NCBI RefSeq assembly: GCF_005239095.1
Contig: NZ_SZUA01000001.1
Span: forward strand, 1,283,049 to 1,347,048
DNA from: Luteimonas gilva
Lineage (GTDB): Bacteria; Pseudomonadota; Gammaproteobacteria; Xanthomonadales; Xanthomonadaceae
DNA: 64,000 bases
Direction: 5' to 3'
Positions 41,271 to 48,906 of this stretch are shown here, piece after piece. The position numbers and the translations under genes were made by a program. Numbering within the stretch: position 1 is the first letter of the stretch; every line of letters begins with the position of its first letter. The notes under the pieces were generated by a model. It saw only the letters and a program-made list of their open reading frames with translations, did no database searches and was not told the DNA's origin.

Positions 41271-42799
41271 GCCGGCTCTCCGGCCGCGATGCCATCGGCT
41301 TTCGTTTTCGAACGCGCATCCGCCGCGCGCCACCCAAGCCAGGCGAAGCCGGCGCCCAAAGCCAACAGAGTCAGATCGACCATCGCCATTCGCCAATCGC
41401 CGTCCGCCAGCGTGCGCGGCAATGCGCCCCGCTCCGCCAGAAACATCGATGCGAAAGGCAAACCGACCATCAGCGCGGACGTCGCCGCGAACAAATCGCG
41501 CCATGGCTTGCCGCGCCGCAGCCGCGCGATCGCCCAAATCGCGGCGAGCGTCCAAACGATGCAGAACGTGCGGATCTCCCAATCGCCGCGTCCGGCTACA
41601 TCCGCGGGCAGCCAACGATTGGCCCATAGCATCGAAACCGCCGCGAACGGCAGGCCCGCGACCACGCCGACGTTCAAGGCGCGCACCAGCCCGTAACCGG
41701 ACAACGCCCCCGCCGCGGCCACCTGCTTGGCCCGCTTCTCCACCCATACCTGCATGCCGCAAGCGAGCATCGCGCAACCGCTCAGACCCAACGCGAAATA
41801 CAGCCAGCGGAAAGCCATTCCGCCGAACTGCACCATGTGCAGGCCGCCGAGGAAATGGTAGGTGTGGTAGGCCGCGCCGGGCGGCGGGCTATCGCCCAGC
41901 GATGCGCCGGTGACGCCGTCGTAGTAAGCGGTGCGCCAGTTCCAGGCGACGTGACGGCTGTGATCCAAGCCGACGCCGACCATGGTGGAAGCATCGGCGG
42001 GATGCTCGACGCTCACCAGCCAAGGATCGGCGCGCAATCGGCGGCGCGCGTCTTCGATCATCGGCCACAGCGGCGCGCGCGACGGCGGCGGCCGATGCAT
42101 TTCTTCGCGATGCGGGGACGGCGCGACTTCCTGGTAGAACTTCTCCGCATCGCCGCCGTAACCGGTTTGCAGCCCGGCCAGCATGTAGGAAGCGACGAAA
42201 ATGGCCACGCCGGTGTAGGCGATCATCAGATGGAACGGCAATCCGAGCACGCCGGACAGATTGTGGCCGTCCAGCCAGGCGCGCTGGCCGCCGGCGCGGA
42301 AGCGGAACAGGAAGAAATCCTTGAAGATCCGCTTGTGGACGACGACGCCGGTGACGATCGCGATCAGCATCATCATCCCCGCCAGCCCGACCAGGTACAT
42401 GCCGATGGTCCCGGCGTGCAGGTTGTAGTGCAGCGTGAAGAAGAATTCGCCGCCGACGGTGTCCTGCAAGCGCGCGCCGGTCGCGGCGTCGTAGGCATGG
42501 ACTTCGTAGCGGCCGTCGTCGTGGTAGGCGCCGCCTTTCAGCGCCGGAAAGCGCTGCGTCGGCAGATAGACGTACCACGCGTGCGCATCACCGTGTTCTT
42601 TCTGCAGCGCGTCGAGCACCCGTTCCACCGCCGGCCGCGCCGGCGCCTGCGCGGCCATGCTGGGGCGCATCCAGCGGTCGAGTTCGGTATCGAAGCAAGC
42701 GATGGTGCCGCCGACGAAGATCACGAACAGCAGCCAACCGACGATCAATCCGGCCCAAGTGTGCAACCAGGCCATGCTTTGCGAAAAACTGTTCTTCAC
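41267..42799 (-). CDS. PepSY-associated transmembrane protein, probable ferric-siderophore reductase
   Basis: Inner-membrane protein of 510 residues. The first helix (MAWLHTWAGLIVGWLLFVIFVGGTIACFDTELDRWM) carries the HTWAG motif of PepSY_TM proteins, a periplasmic domain follows, then LHYNLHAGTIGMYLVGLAGMMMLIAIVTGVVVHKRIF and further helices with conserved histidines (GHNLSGVLGLPFHLMIAYTG, FLGGLHMVQFGG) suited to bind heme. Family members include FoxB/PiuB-type siderophore reductases. The start is the GTG that overlaps the TGA of the DUF3649 gene. It is the middle gene of a three-gene operon downstream of a Fur-box-like site. Confidence 0.82.
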   Translation of the reverse strand: MKNSFSQSMAWLHTWAGLIVGWLLFVIFVGGTIACFDTELDRWMRPSMAAQAPARPAVERVLDALQKEHGDAHAWYVYLPTQRFPALKGGAYHDDGRYEVHAYDAATGARLQDTVGGEFFFTLHYNLHAGTIGMYLVGLAGMMMLIAIVTGVVVHKRIFKDFFLFRFRAGGQRAWLDGHNLSGVLGLPFHLMIAYTGVAIFVASYMLAGLQTGYGGDAEKFYQEVAPSPHREEMHRPPPSRAPLWPMIEDARRRLRADPWLVSVEHPADASTMVGVGLDHSRHVAWNWRTAYYDGVTGASLGDSPPPGAAYHTYHFLGGLHMVQFGGMAFRWLYFALGLSGCAMLACGMQVWVEKRAKQVAAAGALSGYGLVRALNVGVVAGLPFAAVSMLWANRWLPADVAGRGDWEIRTFCIVWTLAAIWAIARLRRGKPWRDLFAATSALMVGLPFASMFLAERGALPRTLADGDWRMAMVDLTLLALGAGFAWLGWRAADARSKTKADGIAAGEPA

Positions 42800-43125
42800 G
42801 GCCGCATCGCCTCGGCGGCGAACATCAGCGCCGGCGCATACAGCGCAGCGCCGATCAGCAGCAACATCCACCAGGCGTGCCAAGCGCTGCGCGCGGCGAA
42901 CGCGTACATCGCCGCTACGGTCCAAACCGCGAAGCACAACAAGCTGGCCGTGGTGACCCGGTTGGCGCGCGACATCGGCAACGCCCAAGTAAGGAAAGCG
43001 GTGCTGCCCCAGGCCACCCAATAGCCGGCGAACAGCGCAGCCAGCGTACGTACGACGGCGACCCACGGAGATACGCCGCGACGCTTGCGCTGGGCGGGAC
43101 GAGCGGAGAGAGGGATAGCGGGCAC
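42796..43125 (-). CDS. DUF3649-like small membrane protein
   Basis: Product of 109 residues with three helices (VVRTLAALFAGYWVAWGSTAFLTWALP, VTTASLLCFAVWTVAAMYAFA, WHAWWMLLLIGAALYAPALM), in the style of DUF3649, which accompanies PepSY reductases in iron-uptake loci. The open frame runs further upstream into non-conserved sequence that reaches the ECF sigma region; I placed the start at a GTG, without a clear ribosome-binding site, so this end is uncertain. It is the first gene of the operon and its stop overlaps the next start (GTGA). Confidence 0.68.
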   Translation of the reverse strand: MPAIPLSARPAQRKRRGVSPWVAVVRTLAALFAGYWVAWGSTAFLTWALPMSRANRVTTASLLCFAVWTVAAMYAFAARSAWHAWWMLLLIGAALYAPALMFAAEAMRP

Positions 43126-43203
43126 GGCAGTCCGGGTCGAGTGAACGCGAGGCCACTGGAGTGGCGAGTCGGCTGGCGTTGACCGCGGGCTGGGTGGAAT
43201 CTT

Positions 43204-43222
43204 ATCGAGAGCGGTTCTCGTT
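43204..43222. promoter_or_regulatory. Fur-box-like palindrome
   Basis: ATCGAGAGCGGTTCTCGTT agrees with the 19-base Fur consensus form AATGAGAATCATTCTCATT at 12 positions, including both GAGA and TTCTC half-sites. It lies 79 bp before the DUF3649-PepSY-DUF3325 operon and 90 bp before the ECF sigma gene, so iron could control both. Confidence 0.5.
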
Positions 43223-43311
43223 GGCAAACCGCGCGGATGTGTGTGACAAATGCCCTCGCCCTGCGAATCACCCTTCCGAACGAGCACAATCGCTCAGGAA
43301 CGCGCAGGACG

Positions 43312-43821
43312 ATGGGACACGCAGCGGCCATGTCAGCGGATACGAAAGAGAGCTTCGGCACCTTGCTGGAGCGGCATCGGGGCATCGTGCTCAAGGTGGC
43401 CCGCACTTATGCCTACGATGCCGACGACCGCGCCGATCTGGCGCAAGAGATCGCCGCGCAATTGTGGCGTGCCTATCCGCGCTACGATCCGGAGCGGACG
43501 TTCTCGACCTGGATGTACCGCATCGCGCTGAATGTGGCGATCTCCTTCGTCCGCAACGACGGCCGTCGCGACCGCCAAGCGGTGCCGCTGGACGAAGAAC
43601 TGCACGACCTGGCCGGCGACGGCGTCGACCACGAAAAGGAACAACAACTCCGCGCCCTGCGCCGCTTCATATCGCAACTGCCCCCGCTCGATCGCGCCTT
43701 GATGCTGCTTTACCTGGAAGACCGCAGCGGCCGCGAAATCGCCGAAGTGCTCGGCATCAGCGAAAGCAACGTCACCACCAAGATCGGGCGGCTGAAACAG
43801 CGCATCCGCAACGAGATCTGA
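43312..43821 (+). CDS. ECF-type RNA polymerase sigma factor
   Basis: Sigma factor of 169 residues: region 2 at about 10-80 (LLERHRGIVLKVARTYAYDADDRADLAQEIAAQLWRAYPRYDPERTFSTWMYRIALNVAISFVR) binds core and the -10, region 4 at about 110-165 (ISQLPPLDRALMLLYLEDRSGREIAEVLGISESNVTTKIGRLKQRIR) binds the -35. AGGA five bases before the ATG sets the start, though the frame is open upstream. The next gene encodes a membrane protein that is not a standard anti-sigma factor. It is divergent from the PepSY operon. Confidence 0.9.
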   Translation: MGHAAAMSADTKESFGTLLERHRGIVLKVARTYAYDADDRADLAQEIAAQLWRAYPRYDPERTFSTWMYRIALNVAISFVRNDGRRDRQAVPLDEELHDLAGDGVDHEKEQQLRALRRFISQLPPLDRALMLLYLEDRSGREIAEVLGISESNVTTKIGRLKQRIRNEI

Positions 43822-43834
43822 CCGGAAAACCCGC

Positions 43835-44509
43835 ATGGAAACCACTATGGAACTCGATGAACTCAAATCCGTCTGGCAAGCGCTCGACAAGCGCCTGTCC
43901 CGTCACGACGACATCCACCTGGCGCTGTTCAAGGAAATCAGGCTGGAAAAGGCGCGCAAGAGCTTGCGTGGGCTGTTCTGGGGCCAGTGGCTGCAACTCC
44001 TGCTCGGCGTCGGTCTGATCGCGCTGGGCGTGGCCTGCTGGACTCGAAATACCGACGTACTCGGCTTGCTCGCGACCGGCATACTGGTGCATGCGTTCGG
44101 CGTCGTCACCGCGGTCGCCGCTGGCATCACCCTAGGACTGATCGGCAGCATCGACTATTCCGCGCCGGTGCTGAAGATCCAAAAGCGCATGGGCGTGCTG
44201 ATGCGCTTCTACACCCTCAACGCCAATGTCTGCGGCGCGCCGTGGTGGATCATGTGGGTATTGGTGGTCGTGGCCTTTTCCGGGCTCGGCCGAATGGATC
44301 CGCAAGCGGCCACGCCGGTTTGGATCTGGATCAGCCTCGCCATCGGCGCGGTCGGCCTGCTGGCGACCTGGGCGTTCATGTGGAAGCAGCGGCGGTCGTC
44401 GACGTCGGAACCGGCCGCGAGCGACGCCGTCTGCGCCGCGGACGGCGCCGACGGCATACGCCGCAGCCAACGCATCCTCGACGAAGTCGCGCGGTTCGCG
44501 CGCGAGTGA
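43835..44509 (+). CDS. Membrane protein partnered with the ECF sigma factor
   Basis: Product of 224 residues: a soluble N-terminus (MELDELKSVWQALDKRLSRHDDIHLALFKEIRLEKARKSLRG), then about four transmembrane helices (LQLLLGVGLIALGVACW, LGLLATGILVHAFGVVTAVAAGI, WWIMWVLVVVAFSGLG, VWIWISLAIGAVGLLATWAFMW) and a charged C-terminal tail. The order cytosolic helices then membrane anchor, plus the position 13 bp after an ECF sigma gene, suits a regulator of the sigma factor, but it lacks a ZAS or RskA-like anti-sigma motif that I can recognise. An ATG four codons in is an alternative start. Confidence 0.78.
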   Translation: METTMELDELKSVWQALDKRLSRHDDIHLALFKEIRLEKARKSLRGLFWGQWLQLLLGVGLIALGVACWTRNTDVLGLLATGILVHAFGVVTAVAAGITLGLIGSIDYSAPVLKIQKRMGVLMRFYTLNANVCGAPWWIMWVLVVVAFSGLGRMDPQAATPVWIWISLAIGAVGLLATWAFMWKQRRSSTSEPAASDAVCAADGADGIRRSQRILDEVARFARE

Positions 44510-44527
44510 CCGGCGAAGATCAAGGGC

Positions 44528-44545
44528 GGTCGAGCAGGCTCGACC
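44528..44545. repeat. Family A repeat, half copy
   Basis: GGTCGAGCAGGCTCGACC, the core of the family A right arm with changed outer bases and no partner arm. It lies 18 bp after the stop of the sigma-partner gene and just before the terminator. Confidence 0.75.
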
Positions 44546-44550
44546 CCTAA

Positions 44551-44579
44551 AAAAAGAGCCGGCGATGCCGGCTCTTTTT
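44551..44579. terminator. Bidirectional terminator
   Basis: AAAAAGAGCCGGC-GAT-GCCGGCTCTTTTT: a perfect 13-base stem with A- and T-runs on both sides, between the convergent ends of the sigma-factor operon and the DUF4019 gene. Confidence 0.92.
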
Positions 44580-44597
44580 CGTCGTAGACGCGACCGA

Positions 44598-45149
44598 TCA
44601 GCGCAGGCTGTAACCCGACACGCGCCAGGTCTTGTCGTCGTCCAGATGGAACGACACCAGCTCGCGCACCGGTTGCGGCGCTTTGGCGAACTTGGTCGGG
44701 AAGTTGACGTTGATGTACAGGCCGGCCGGCACCTGCCCGCCCGCGGCGAACTGCGAACGGCTGACGACGGCCTTGCCGCGCGCGGCCGGCGCGCCGAGGC
44801 GGTTGCGGTCGATGGTCACTTGCTTGATGAAGTCGTCCTTGGTGACCAAACGCTTCATGGTCGGCGACGCGCCGTCCCATACCTCGCCGACGCGATTGCC
44901 GTCGACCAGGGCGATCACTTGCTGCGCGCCGCGGGTCATATCGGCGTCTTGCTTGGCCAGCGCCGCGCGCTGCTCGGGCGTCAATTGCGGCGCTTGCTGC
45001 GCGGCCGGTCGCGGAGCGCCCGGCGCTTGCGCGGCGGGACGCGCGGCCGGTGCAGCCGGCGCGCGTGCCGGCTGCGATTGCTGGGCCACGGCACTGGCGC
45101 TGGCGCAGGCCAGCAGGACGGCAGACAGGAACAGATTCCGGTTGTTCAT
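44598..45149 (-). CDS. Exported DUF4019 protein
   Basis: Product of 183 residues with a signal peptide ending ASAVAQ (about residue 23), an Ala/Pro-rich linker to about 58, and a single domain (VIALVDGNRVGEVWDGASPTMKRLVTKDDFIKQVTIDRNRLG, then RELVSFHLDDDKTWRVSGYSLR) with the DUF4019 arrangement. The fold resembles NTF2 and the function is unknown. The linker suggests tethering or passage through the periplasm. It is a single gene bounded by the bidirectional terminator. Confidence 0.8.
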   Translation of the reverse strand: MNNRNLFLSAVLLACASASAVAQQSQPARAPAAPAARPAAQAPGAPRPAAQQAPQLTPEQRAALAKQDADMTRGAQQVIALVDGNRVGEVWDGASPTMKRLVTKDDFIKQVTIDRNRLGAPAARGKAVVSRSQFAAGGQVPAGLYINVNFPTKFAKAPQPVRELVSFHLDDDKTWRVSGYSLR

Positions 45150-45291
45150 CTTCGTATACCTTCGGCTGGATATGCGCGGACCGGCAGTCTACGACAAAAG
45201 CCGGGGCCGCCAACCCCGCAGGCCATGGCCTGCCCGCCTTGCGTCCCCGCCTCGCGGCTGCGACCCTTTCTCGGTACGCCCGGGAGCGCCG

Positions 45292-45513
45292 ATGCCGCAA
45301 ATCGATTTCGTCTTGGACCGCGAGTTCGTCGAACTCAACCAGCTGTTGAAACTGGTCGGCCTGTGCGACAGCGGCGGCGCCGGCAAGGCCCTGGTCGCCA
45401 GCGGCGCGGTGTCGGTGGATGGCACGGTCGAATGGCGCAAGACCTGCAAGATCAGGGTCGGGCAGCGCGTGACCGTGGGCGACGCCGTGATCGAAGTTGT
45501 CGCCGCGGATTGA
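45292..45513 (+). CDS. S4-domain RNA-binding protein (YbcJ-like)
   Basis: Product of 73 residues consisting almost wholly of an S4 RNA-binding domain: FVELNQLLKLVGLCDSGGAGKALVASGAVSVDGTVEWRKTCKIRVGQRVTVGD. This is the E. coli YbcJ type, thought to bind structured RNA such as rRNA. GGGAG eight bases before the ATG fixes the start; upstream codons in the same frame are not conserved-looking. It is divergent from the DUF4019 gene and 67 bp before arsR. Confidence 0.86.
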   Translation: MPQIDFVLDREFVELNQLLKLVGLCDSGGAGKALVASGAVSVDGTVEWRKTCKIRVGQRVTVGDAVIEVVAAD

Positions 45514-45557
45514 TCGGGCACAACCGTTCGCATCGATGCTCCCCCTTGAAATTGTTC

Positions 45558-45582
45558 TATAATTCCGGAAATATGGAATTAT
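45558..45582 (+). promoter_or_regulatory. ArsR operator overlapping a -10 box
   Basis: ATAATTCC-GGAAATAT-GGAATTAT (45559-45582) is a perfect inverted repeat with an eight-base spacer. Its left arm contains TATAAT (45558-45563) and its right arm reaches the arsR ATG. No good -35 is visible. The transcript leader would be only about 11 bases. Confidence 0.75.
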
Positions 45583-45916
45583 GAAAACGCCGCAAGCTCT
45601 TTCCGCATTGCGCGCACTGGGGCAGCCGCACCGGTTGGCCGCATTCCGTGCTTTGGTGGTAGCCGGTCCCGAAGGCCTGTCGGTCGGTGAACTTCGCGAT
45701 CGCGTCGATCTGGCGCCGGCCACGCTGACCGCCCATTTGAACTCGCTTCGCAGCGCCGGATTGGTGGCCGACACCCGCGAGGGAAGAGTGATCCGGGTAC
45801 GCGCGGAATACGATCAGATGAACGCCCTGCTCGGCTTCCTGACCGAAAATTGCTGCGGCGGGGAATCCTGCGCGCCCAGAAAAAAAATTCCCCGTACCGC
45901 ATCGAAGGCGCGTTGA
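45581..45916 (+). CDS. arsR: Arsenite-responsive repressor
   Basis: Winged-helix ArsR/SmtB repressor of 111 residues: LRALGQPHRLAAFRALVVAGPEGLSVGELRDRVDLAPATLTAHLNSLRSAGLVADTREGRVIRVRA is the DNA-binding part. The C-terminal cysteines Cys91, Cys92 and Cys97 (ENCCGGESC) match the layout of the Acidithiobacillus-type ArsR, where three late cysteines bind As(III), not the classical ELCVCDL helix site, which is absent. Arsenite should release it from the operator that overlaps its own start. It heads an operon with an aquaporin-type channel and arsC. Confidence 0.9.
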   Translation: MKTPQALSALRALGQPHRLAAFRALVVAGPEGLSVGELRDRVDLAPATLTAHLNSLRSAGLVADTREGRVIRVRAEYDQMNALLGFLTENCCGGESCAPRKKIPRTASKAR

Positions 45917-45921
45917 AGACG

Positions 45922-46593
45922 ATGGCCACAGCATCGCGCCTTGCAGGCGAATTCGTCGCCACGGCGATATTGCTCGCAGCCGTGATCGGCTCCGGCATCA
46001 TGGCCGAGAGGCTCGCCGGCGGGAATGCCGGCATCGCGCTGCTGGCCAACACGCTCGCCACGATTGGCGCGCTATACGTTCTGATCGAAATTTTCGCGCC
46101 GGTCAGCGGCGCGCATATGAATCCTGCCGTCAGCGCGGTCATGGCATTGCGCGGCGATCTGGCTTGGAAGATCCTCCCGGCCTACATCCTGGCCCAGCTC
46201 TTGGGGGCCGCTTGCGGCGCATGGCTGGCGCACGCGATGTTCGACCTGCCGATCCTGCAGTGGTCGGCGAAGCTGCGCAGCGGGCCCGGCCAATGGCTGG
46301 CCGAAGCCGTGGCGACCGCCGGATTGATCCTGGTCGTATTGCGTGCCCCCGCGTCGCGCGCCGCGGCCATGGTCGCGGCCTACATCGGCGCGGCTTATTG
46401 GTTCACCGCCTCGACCTCCTTCGCCAATCCGGCCGCCGCGTTCGGGCGCATGCTCAGCGACAGCTTCGCCGGCATCGCGCCGGCGAGCGTGCCGGGCTTC
46501 GTGCTGGCGCAATTGGCCGGGGCCGCCCTCGGCCTGGGATTGCACGCGCTGCTGGGCGAGACTTCTTCCAAAACCGCGAAAGAAATCGCATGA
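45922..46593 (+). CDS. aqpS: Aquaporin-family channel in the arsenic operon
   Basis: MIP channel of 223 residues with six helices and two pore half-helices: HMNPAVS (Asn67-Pro-Ala69) and FANPAAAFGR (Asn169-Pro-Ala171). In the Sinorhizobium-type ars operon, AqpS takes the place of the ArsB/Acr3 pump: arsenate is reduced inside and arsenite leaves down its gradient through the channel. The same gene order occurs here and no pump gene is present in the operon. It starts 5 bp after arsR and overlaps arsC by 4 bp. The symbol is assigned by context. Confidence 0.83.
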   Translation: MATASRLAGEFVATAILLAAVIGSGIMAERLAGGNAGIALLANTLATIGALYVLIEIFAPVSGAHMNPAVSAVMALRGDLAWKILPAYILAQLLGAACGAWLAHAMFDLPILQWSAKLRSGPGQWLAEAVATAGLILVVLRAPASRAAAMVAAYIGAAYWFTASTSFANPAAAFGRMLSDSFAGIAPASVPGFVLAQLAGAALGLGLHALLGETSSKTAKEIA

Positions 46594-47030
46594 ATACGAC
46601 CCACGATCCGCGCTTCGTCATCTACCACAACCCCGATTGCGGCACCTCGCGCAATACGCTCGGGCTGATCCGCAACAGCGGCGTAGAGCCGCAGGTGATC
46701 GAATATCTGAAGACGCCGCCGGACCGCGCGACGCTGGTGCGATTGATCGAAGCCATGCGCATCCCGGTGCGCGAGGCCGTGCGCGAGAAAGGCACGCCCT
46801 ATGCGGAATTGGGGTTGGGCGATCCGTCGTTGTCGGACGAAGCCCTGATCGACGCGATGCTCGCGCATCCGATCCTGATCCAACGGCCGATCGTGGTCAC
46901 GCCGTTGGGCGCGAAGCTTTGCAGGCCCTCGGAAGCGGTGCTGGACCTGCTGCCCTCGCCGCAGCTCGGACCCTTCGTCAAAGAGGACGGCGAAGTCGTG
47001 ATCGACGCGGCCGGGCGCCGCGTGATCTGA
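46590..47030 (+). CDS. arsC: Arsenate reductase, glutaredoxin-dependent
   Basis: Reduces arsenate to arsenite using glutathione and glutaredoxin. The 146-residue product has the ArsC/Spx fold with YHNPDCGTSRN (catalytic Cys17), IEYLKTPPDRATL, and RPIVVTPLGAKLCRPSEAVLDLL, which supplies the arginines that hold the oxyanion. Its ATG overlaps the stop of the aquaporin gene (ATGA). It is the last gene of the arsR-aqpS-arsC operon. Confidence 0.94.
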   Translation: MNTTHDPRFVIYHNPDCGTSRNTLGLIRNSGVEPQVIEYLKTPPDRATLVRLIEAMRIPVREAVREKGTPYAELGLGDPSLSDEALIDAMLAHPILIQRPIVVTPLGAKLCRPSEAVLDLLPSPQLGPFVKEDGEVVIDAAGRRVI

Positions 47031-47087
47031 TCCACGTTCCGGCGCGATCGGCGCAGCGGCCGATCGCTTGCCGGTTCCCGGCGTCGA

Positions 47088-48659
47088 TCACTCTTGTTCC
47101 GGATCGCGGGTGACTTCGAACTGCTTCACGTCGCGCACGCTCAACTCCGACGCGCGCGCGGCGGCCACCAATGCCGTCGGCGGCGGATGGTTCTCGTCCC
47201 AGGTGCAGGGATTGAATGTCTGCCCGCCCGTCGCGGTCGGCAAGGCTCTGGCCACCGTAGCGGACAACTGCAAGGAATAGTCCGCGGCGGTGAGCGTCAC
47301 GCCCGGCGAGGCGGTATTGCACGTCTGCCCCGACGGTTGGAACCGGCCGAACGCGACGGTTCCCTTCAAATTGCGCAGCCATTTTTCGCGGAACGGCGGC
47401 TGATTGCAGGCGCCGGTGGGCAGCATCGGCGCGACCGACGGCGCTTGCGCGGTGCTATGGCAGCTCATGCACGCCGATGCGGGGTTGTCGACGGGTCCGT
47501 TCAAGCGGCCGTCGACGCCCAGATGCGCCAACGCATAGGCCGGCGCGGCGGTGTTGATCCACGATTGCTCGATCGGCAGGCCGTTCGGATCGTTGCCCCA
47601 CATCAGCCCCACCGGCTTCATCTTGCGCCAAGGCGAGCCGCCGGACGCCGAAGCGTCGTAGGCGTAAGTGGCGAAATACCAGCCGGTGGCGCCGGCGCGC
47701 TGGTCCTTCACCGCAATGTCGATCTGCATCAGCCGCACCGACACCTTGGGCCCGCCCGGATTGGGCAGGACGTCCAGCTTCAACGAACCCGCCAACAAAT
47801 CCTGCGGAAAATCCGAAGGCTTGGCCGCGCTGTACAGCAGCTTGAAAACGAAACTGCCTTCGCTGAACTTCATCCCGCTGAGCTTAGGTTCGTCGACGCC
47901 GGGCGTGCCGGTTTTCCACAACTGCTGGAACACGCGGCCGCCGCGCGCGTCGTAGTAAGCGACCGCATAATTCTGGAATGCGGCGGTGTTGCCGCCGAGT
48001 TCGCCCACGCGCACCGTGCGCTCCAAAGTCATGCCGTACGCCGCTTCGCGCGTACCTGGCGAATTGGTCGGGCCGTAGAACATGCGCGGCGCGGGATACC
48101 ACGCCTGATTGCGCTGCGCGGCCGCTATGCTGCCGCCGGCGGGATCGCGATAATTCGAATCGGCAGTGAGCTGCGGCGTCAGGCTTTTGACGATCTTGCT
48201 CGAGAACGCGTAATTGCGCAGCGCCAACGCGTATTTCAGCTTCTGCTCCGGCTTGCGCGGATCGAAAGCCTGCCAAGGGCGCGATCCGCTCGGCACGCCG
48301 GTCGCCGCCTGTTCCAGCAGTGGCGGCTGGAACCAGGGGCCGTCGTAGGAAGACGGGATCGTGTCCTTGGGCACGATGAAGTCGGCGAACTTGCCGCGGC
48401 ATTGCGCGACGTAATTGCCGGTGGCGCTGGGCCGCCCGCTGCTGGTGACCGACAAACAACGCGCGCCGGGTGCGCAACCGGTGGCGGGAGGCAGCAAGGC
48501 CGCACTGGTTTCTGTGCGATCCATCGCGGTTTCCGCGGATGCGGTTTCGGTTGCGGGAGATTCCGCAGTCGTTGCGCGAGGCGGCGAATCGCTGCTGCAA
48601 CCCAATACCGCCAAGGGCGCCAACCACACCGCTGCGAACCGCAAATAACGCTTTTTCAT
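47088..48659 (-). CDS. Large lipoprotein with a single c-type heme motif, unknown function
   Basis: Product of 523 residues. The signal ends in a lipobox (LAVLGC, about residue 20) followed by a Thr/Ala/Glu linker. The body is not a family I recognise. Near the C-terminal third it has ACMSCHS with Cys397, Cys400 and His401, the covalent heme c motif, preceded by YALAHLGVDGRLNGPVDNPASACMSCH, which reads like a monoheme domain. Six or more other cysteines may form disulfides. GAGGGGAAGG before the ATG fixes the start. It is divergent from the secreted protease operon across about 250 bp, and may be an electron-transfer or oxygen-dependent enzyme of the envelope. Confidence 0.75.
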   Translation of the reverse strand: MKKRYLRFAAVWLAPLAVLGCSSDSPPRATTAESPATETASAETAMDRTETSAALLPPATGCAPGARCLSVTSSGRPSATGNYVAQCRGKFADFIVPKDTIPSSYDGPWFQPPLLEQAATGVPSGSRPWQAFDPRKPEQKLKYALALRNYAFSSKIVKSLTPQLTADSNYRDPAGGSIAAAQRNQAWYPAPRMFYGPTNSPGTREAAYGMTLERTVRVGELGGNTAAFQNYAVAYYDARGGRVFQQLWKTGTPGVDEPKLSGMKFSEGSFVFKLLYSAAKPSDFPQDLLAGSLKLDVLPNPGGPKVSVRLMQIDIAVKDQRAGATGWYFATYAYDASASGGSPWRKMKPVGLMWGNDPNGLPIEQSWINTAAPAYALAHLGVDGRLNGPVDNPASACMSCHSTAQAPSVAPMLPTGACNQPPFREKWLRNLKGTVAFGRFQPSGQTCNTASPGVTLTAADYSLQLSATVARALPTATGGQTFNPCTWDENHPPPTALVAAARASELSVRDVKQFEVTRDPEQE

Positions 48660-48906
48660 GGGTCCTTCCCCTCGATCGATCCCCTGTACGCGCTGCAAGC
48701 GGGCCGAAGCCGCAACGCGACGCGCTAAACCGTCCAACGCGGCCCATCGCCGCTACCGGACACGCACGACAAGCACAAAGTGGCATGTACGAGCTTCCAC
48801 GGCCCGATCCCACCGCTGCCTGTCCGCTCCGATTCCGGAAGCGCGTTGGCCTCGGGTGGACGGTTCCTTATGTGGGCCGTACCGAGCTTCCCCCGAGGAT
48901 GGACCC

